A DNA stretch of 64,000 bases from Terebella lapidaria (taxonomy: Eukaryota; Annelida; Polychaeta; Terebellida; Terebellidae), in the NCBI GenBank assembly GCA_949152475.1, contig OX424570.1:62001-126000 (forward strand). The letters run 5' to 3'. The first letter of the stretch is position 1. Every line of letters starts with the position of its first letter. Position numbers and translations under genes: made by a program. The notes beneath the pieces were generated by a model. The model was given only the letters and a program-made list of their open reading frames with translations, did no database searches and had not been told where the DNA came from. Positions 59,792 through 64,000 of the stretch are shown here, in pieces.

Positions 59792-61125
59792 ACTTGCCGG
59801 AATCTAAAGATTTCGGCAAGTATGTTGGTTCGTTCGTGCATTTGTGGATGTGTTTGTTTGTTTGTTTACAAAAAAACGTCCACATTTCTTATTTGATTTC
59901 GCTCAAACTTGGTGTGCATAGTCCCTAGTATACCGGGCAGAAAACGTCCTATTTTGGTGTGTCTAGGTCAAAGGTCAAGGTCAAGGTCAAGCAAAACGTC
60001 GAAAACACATAAGTGGCCATAACTTCGGTTCTAATAGTCCTAGAGACTTCAAATCAAGTTTATATTGTAGATAAACTCGAGTTCTATCTTTCTTGACCTT
60101 GACCTTGACATTTGACCTTGACCTTGAGAAGTTCGCCTGAGGTCGAATATTTGACCTTGGAGGTCACCTCCTCCGATTTTCGATCTGATGCTTGGAAACG
60201 ATGTGGGACCGGTCCCTCATGCTCAATGTCAATTTTTAGCCCGATCGGCCAATTCGTTATGACGTAATTGACGTTTCTATGGCAACGAAATCGGCCCCAT
60301 TATAAGCGAAATTGCATGTTTCAAGCTGTCGATGCTGATGAAAGCGTCAATAATGTGCGCAAAAATCTGATAATACACCAGTTTATAGCCAAGGATAAGT
60401 TCTTTCGTTCCAGAAACTTTCAATGTCAAAGGTCGAAAGTCAAGGTCAATATTGACCTGCAAGTGAAAACCATGTGGTTCACTATATCTCAGGAACTAAG
60501 CAAGATAGAGACACGAAAGTAAACCCACAGTATTGCACTCACTTAGCCTAACAACTTTTGCATTTACACCTAAGGCGTCTGACCGATAGCCTTTGCAAGC
60601 GCCTGAGGTCGAAGCTGACCTCAAAAATGACCTTGACTTTGACCATTTGCAAAAATATCGAGTAGTAGCTCGTTTGAAAGGTCTTCGAGAGTATTTTCCA
60701 AATATGTTGTCATTTTTGGAATCGGACGTCAATTGACGTCATAATGACGTCAAATGTGATTTCAGACTGACTTTTAGGCCCTTTGAATGTCAGAGGTGCG
60801 AAGTTATAACATTTACTGCATATCTAGCATATGTAAACGATGTGGAGTCGTCCTGTGATGGTCTCTATCAACTTTTAGCACAATCGATATATCCGTTTTG
60901 ACGTAATTGACGTTTTTGTGGCAACAAATCGGTACAATTTCAGAGGAAACTCATCAATTGAAGATACTATGATCTTGTCCGTTATAATATAACATATATG
61001 AACACGATTTTTTCATGCATATTTAAAAATTCCATTCACAGTAAGTTTGCAGTAAATAATTGACGACAAATGACGTCATAATTGCGTACTCATTCCGGCA
61101 AGTGTGTGGCCTATGGCCTCTCGTT
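59792..61125 (+). mobile_element. Family C element (C3), complete
   Basis: 5' palindrome ACTTGCCGGAATC-taaa-GATTTCGGCAAGT, GTTT repeat, and a core with AGGTCAAAGGTCAAGGTC (59965) and its inverse near 60098. 3' inverted copy ATTCCGGCAAGT (61093-61104), hairpin GTGGCC-tat-GGCCTC and CTCGTT. The core is shared with C5 and with 62567-63300. Confidence 0.7.
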
Positions 61126-61129
61126 TGTT

Positions 61130-61180
61130 ACTTGACGAAATCAAAGATTTTGTCAAGTATGTTGATCGGTTCCGTTTGTT
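61130..61180 (+). mobile_element. Family C 5' end (C4)
   Basis: Palindrome ACTTGACGAAATC-aaa-GATTTTGTCAAGT and TATGTTGATCGGTTCCGTTT, split at TTTGTT by C5. It probably resumes at 62567 (TGTATGTTTGTTTG). Confidence 0.65.
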
Positions 61181-62566
61181 ACTTGCCGGAATTTAAATTC
61201 CGGCAAGTATGTTGGTCGGTTGGTTTGTGGATTTGTGTGTGTGTTTGTTTGTTTGTTTGTGCGCGCTCTAGCGTCCACAATTCTTCAAAAATTCGTGTGC
61301 ATATTCTCTAGGATAATGGCCAAAAAACGTCCTATTTTGGAGTGTCTAGGTCAAAGGTCAAGGTCAAGGTCAAGCAAAACGTCGAAAACACATAAGTGGC
61401 CATAACTTCGGTTCTAATGGTCCTAGAGACTTCAAATTAAGTTCATATTGTAGATAAGCTCGAGTTCTGTCTTCTGTGACCTTGACCTTGACATTTGACC
61501 TTGACCTTGATAAGTTCGCCATGAGGTGAATGTCAAGGTCAAGTACGAAGGTCAGCGAATCATATCGAGTAGTATATCGTTGGAAAGGTCTTGGCCCCCT
61601 GATTGCAGTGATACCTTATTTTCGGCGCTGCGACGTACACTGACGTCACAATGACGTCATAAACGTCAAATTTCCGAAATTTCAAAAGGCCATAACATCG
61701 TCAATACTTTATGGAATCTCTTAAAACTTGATGTGCATATTGACAGTAATGACCTCTAGTAACTAAAGTACAAAGGTCAAAGGTCAAGGTCAAGGTCATC
61801 GAAATCCCAGAAAAACACGTTTCCGGTAATAACATCCATATGAATTGTTGTAGGTTCATGAAATTCGAACCATATCATTCAGAAGAGACATAGCAATCGA
61901 GCGTATATGTCAATTTCATGATTGACCTCGAACTTGGTCAGGAAAATAAGGTCATATGAGGAAAACTTCAAGGTCAAATTTCAAAACTAACTGAAACCTA
62001 TCAAGTAGTATATCAAATGAAAGGTCTTGACTTCCTGGTACATACTTTCTCATCAGTTTGGAGATGTGACGTTTATTGACGTCACAATGACGTCATAAAC
62101 GTAATTTTTTTGAACTTTCAAATGGTCATAGTGTCCACAAACCTTGTTCGATTCTGATGGAATTATACAAGTAAATATATGTTTTCATACACAGACAATG
62201 CACAATTTTCGTGACTCAAGGTCAAAGGTCGAGGTCAAGGTCAAGAGAAAGGTCAAAATCACTTAAATGGCCATAACTTCGGAACTAATCGTCGCAGAGA
62301 GTTCAAACTAAGGCCATATTGTGGCATATCAAAAGGCCTTTCATGAGTGACCTTGAATGTGACCTTTGACCTTGACCTTGAGAGGTTCGCCACAAGTCAA
62401 TATCAAGGTCGAGTACAAAGTTCAGTGCACCATATTGAATAGGATACAGTTGGAAACATCAGTGCACCATATTGAATAGGATACAGTTGGAAATTTCAAA
62501 TTCATTGAAACCTGTCAAATATCATGAGTATGCGCTCCGGCAAGTGGGTGCCCTAGGGGCTCTCGT
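61181..62566 (+). mobile_element. Family C element (C5), complete, inside C4
   Basis: The 5' end ACTTGCCGGAATTT/AAATTCCGGCAAGT is a perfect 28-base palindrome. It is followed by a GTTT repeat, a core with AGGTCA-rich blocks (61349, 61478) and CRE-like TGACGTCACAATGACGTCAT (61641), and the 3' inverted copy CTCCGGCAAGT (62535), hairpin GTGCCCTAGGGGC and CTCGTT. Confidence 0.7.
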
Positions 62567-63829
62567 TTGTATGTTTGTTTGTTTGTTTGTTTGTGTGCCC
62601 TCTACAGGCCACAGTTCTCATTGGAAATTCATGAAATTTAGTAGAAATTTTCTAGGCTGAAAAAGGAAGGTCCCTAGTTCTTTGTTAAGCTCAAGGTCAA
62701 ATAACAAGGTCAAGGTCACGCAAAACGTTGAAAACACATAAGTGCTCATTATTCCAGTTCTAATCATCGTAGAGACTTCAAATCAAGTTCATATTGTAGA
62801 TATACTCGAGTTCTATCTTCTGTGACCATGACCTTGACATTTGACCTTGACCTTGAGAAGTTTGCCATGAGGTGAATGTCAAGGTCAAGTACGAAGGTCA
62901 GCGCACTATATCGAGTAGTACATTGTTGGAAAGGTCTTGAGTCCCTGATTCCAGTGATATCTCATTTTTGGCGCTGCGACGTAAACTGACGTCATAATAA
63001 CGTCATAAACGTCAAAAATCCGAAATTTCAAAGGGCCATAACACCGTCAATAGTGAATGGAATCCTTTGAAATTTGATATGCACTTTGACAGCATTGACT
63101 TCTACGAATTTAAGTGCAAAGGTCAAAGGTCAAGGTCAAGGTCATCGAAATCCCAGAAAAACACGTTTCCGGTAATAACATCTGTTTGAATCATTGTGGG
63201 CTCATGAAATTTGAACCATGTCATTCAGAAGAGGTATATCAATCAGACAAATATGTCAAATCCATGATTGACCTCGAATTTTGTCTATAATCTGACAAAG
63301 CTTAGTCAGAATCTTATGAGGATTCTGGATTTTACAGATATTTTTAATGTTTTCATGGCTCCAATTTTCACAAATTTACTGAACATTCAATTCTGAAGCA
63401 TTTCATACAGTCAGGTGCAGTGTTATTTCTAGTTTATAATGCACTTTTCACATTTGGAATAAATTGAAAACTCGCCGAGATATCAAAGTAGAAAGAGCAG
63501 TGGGGTGAATCTGATTCTCAATCCGTTCACACAACAATAAGCTGCAGAAACGATTACCCCCTTTGGACATGTCCCCTTCTAAATATACACACTCGGTTGA
63601 GCAGTAGTACAGTATATCATATATGTATCCAAGTGCACATCTCAAACAACAAAACAATTCCTTTGTTTTCAGACTCAGAGGTGTCCAACTGATATAATAA
63701 AGCCTAAAACTCATGTCTAAATACAGTCTGGGTCAAGCCACAGGCCACTTTATATCAGAACTATTGGGGATGACGAACCGGCGGATGTATCAGTCCCATT
63801 CCCGGTTTTTAGCGGTAATTTGTCTCAGG
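62567..63829 (+). mobile_element. Family C body, probably the rest of C4
   Basis: A GTTT repeat, then the same core as C3 and C5 (AAGGTCAAGGTCACGCAAAA at 62707, GACCTTGACATTTGACCTTG at 62831, GACGTCATAATAACGTCATA at 62989). From about 63300 the sequence is not recognised; no 3' end seen. Confidence 0.55.
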
Positions 63830-64000
63830 ACCAAAGGTCCTGTGCATGCACCAGATATCCGTTTGTTACTTGTTTGTTTGTCACCTCTCTGGCGGCCACA
63901 GTTTTTGTGCTAGCATCTCAAAACTTTTTTGATGGAAAGGTATTCGCCCAAGGACGGAACAGCACGTTTTTGAAATAATTCGGTTCATTGATGACGTCAC
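63830..64000 (+). mobile_element. Family C2-like body, runs off the window
   Basis: TTTGTTTGTCACCTCTCTGG, GCCACAGTTTTT and GATGACGTCAC match 57620-57745 of C2. The 5' palindrome is incomplete (TTACTTG only at 63856). Confidence 0.6.

Noticed and set aside
1-64000. tRNA, rRNA or snRNA genes and SINEs with RNA polymerase III boxes
   Set aside because: No cloverleaf-compatible or box A/box B pair convinced me on either strand.

Overview
The window reads as nuclear DNA of an animal, most likely a marine invertebrate. The grounds are AT-rich spacer DNA, very dense tandem-repeat and transposon content, metazoan splice signals around an LDL-receptor class A module, and fossils of DIRS-type and LTR retrotransposons. 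The species cannot be named from sequence alone. There is no bacterial-style gene organisation, no rRNA, tRNA or CRISPR array, and only one stretch that looks like host coding sequence: a 162-nt LDLa exon at 52870-53031.

Most of the window consists of nested non-autonomous rolling-circle (Helitron/Helentron, HINE-like) elements. I see three main families with one shared plan. The 5' end is a terminal palindrome, followed by a simple repeat, a core of tandem units, an inverted copy of the 5' end, a short 3' hairpin and a fixed 3' end abutting T's. Family A starts AGGTTACCGGACC, carries GTC/GTCC microsatellite, and ends GGGCTAA before TTTTT. Family B starts AGGCATTTCGG or AGGCATCCCG, carries poly-T, and ends GTCTAG before TT. 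Family C starts ACTTGNCGNAATC, carries GTTT repeats, and ends near CTCGTT. A further tail type (family D) also ends GTCTAG.

Layout. 1-5.5 kb: family A copies, one inside another. 5.5-7.5 kb: a full family B element with a 147-bp array. 7.5-11.1 kb: family A and B remnants. 11.4-14.1 kb: a terminal-repeat fossil holding a hAT-like element. 14.3-16.3 kb: an 84-bp minisatellite. 16.4-17.3 kb: a TA-target element with perfect TIRs. 18.1-18.5 kb: a fold-back element. 18.5-20.6 kb: a gag/protease LTR-retrotransposon fossil. 20.9-42.9 kb: a deep nest of family A elements with ~134-bp and ~121-bp arrays, also holding a TTAA-target element and a pogo/Tigger relic. 43-52.6 kb: pieces of a DIRS-like fossil, a complete family B element with its empty site, and a 47-bp minisatellite. 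52.9-54.8 kb: the LDLa exon and a 103-bp array made from its 3' half. 55-57.5 kb: family A. 57.5-64 kb: family C.

Across families the tandem cores are rich in two transcription-factor-like motifs: nuclear-receptor half-sites (AGGTCA, including the DR1 form TGACCTTTGACCT) in families A, B and C, and CRE palindromes (TGACGTCA) in family C. Paralogous empty sites and nesting order give direct evidence of how several elements inserted. Nothing suggests an operon or a set of cooperating host genes; the interest is in the mobile-element biology.
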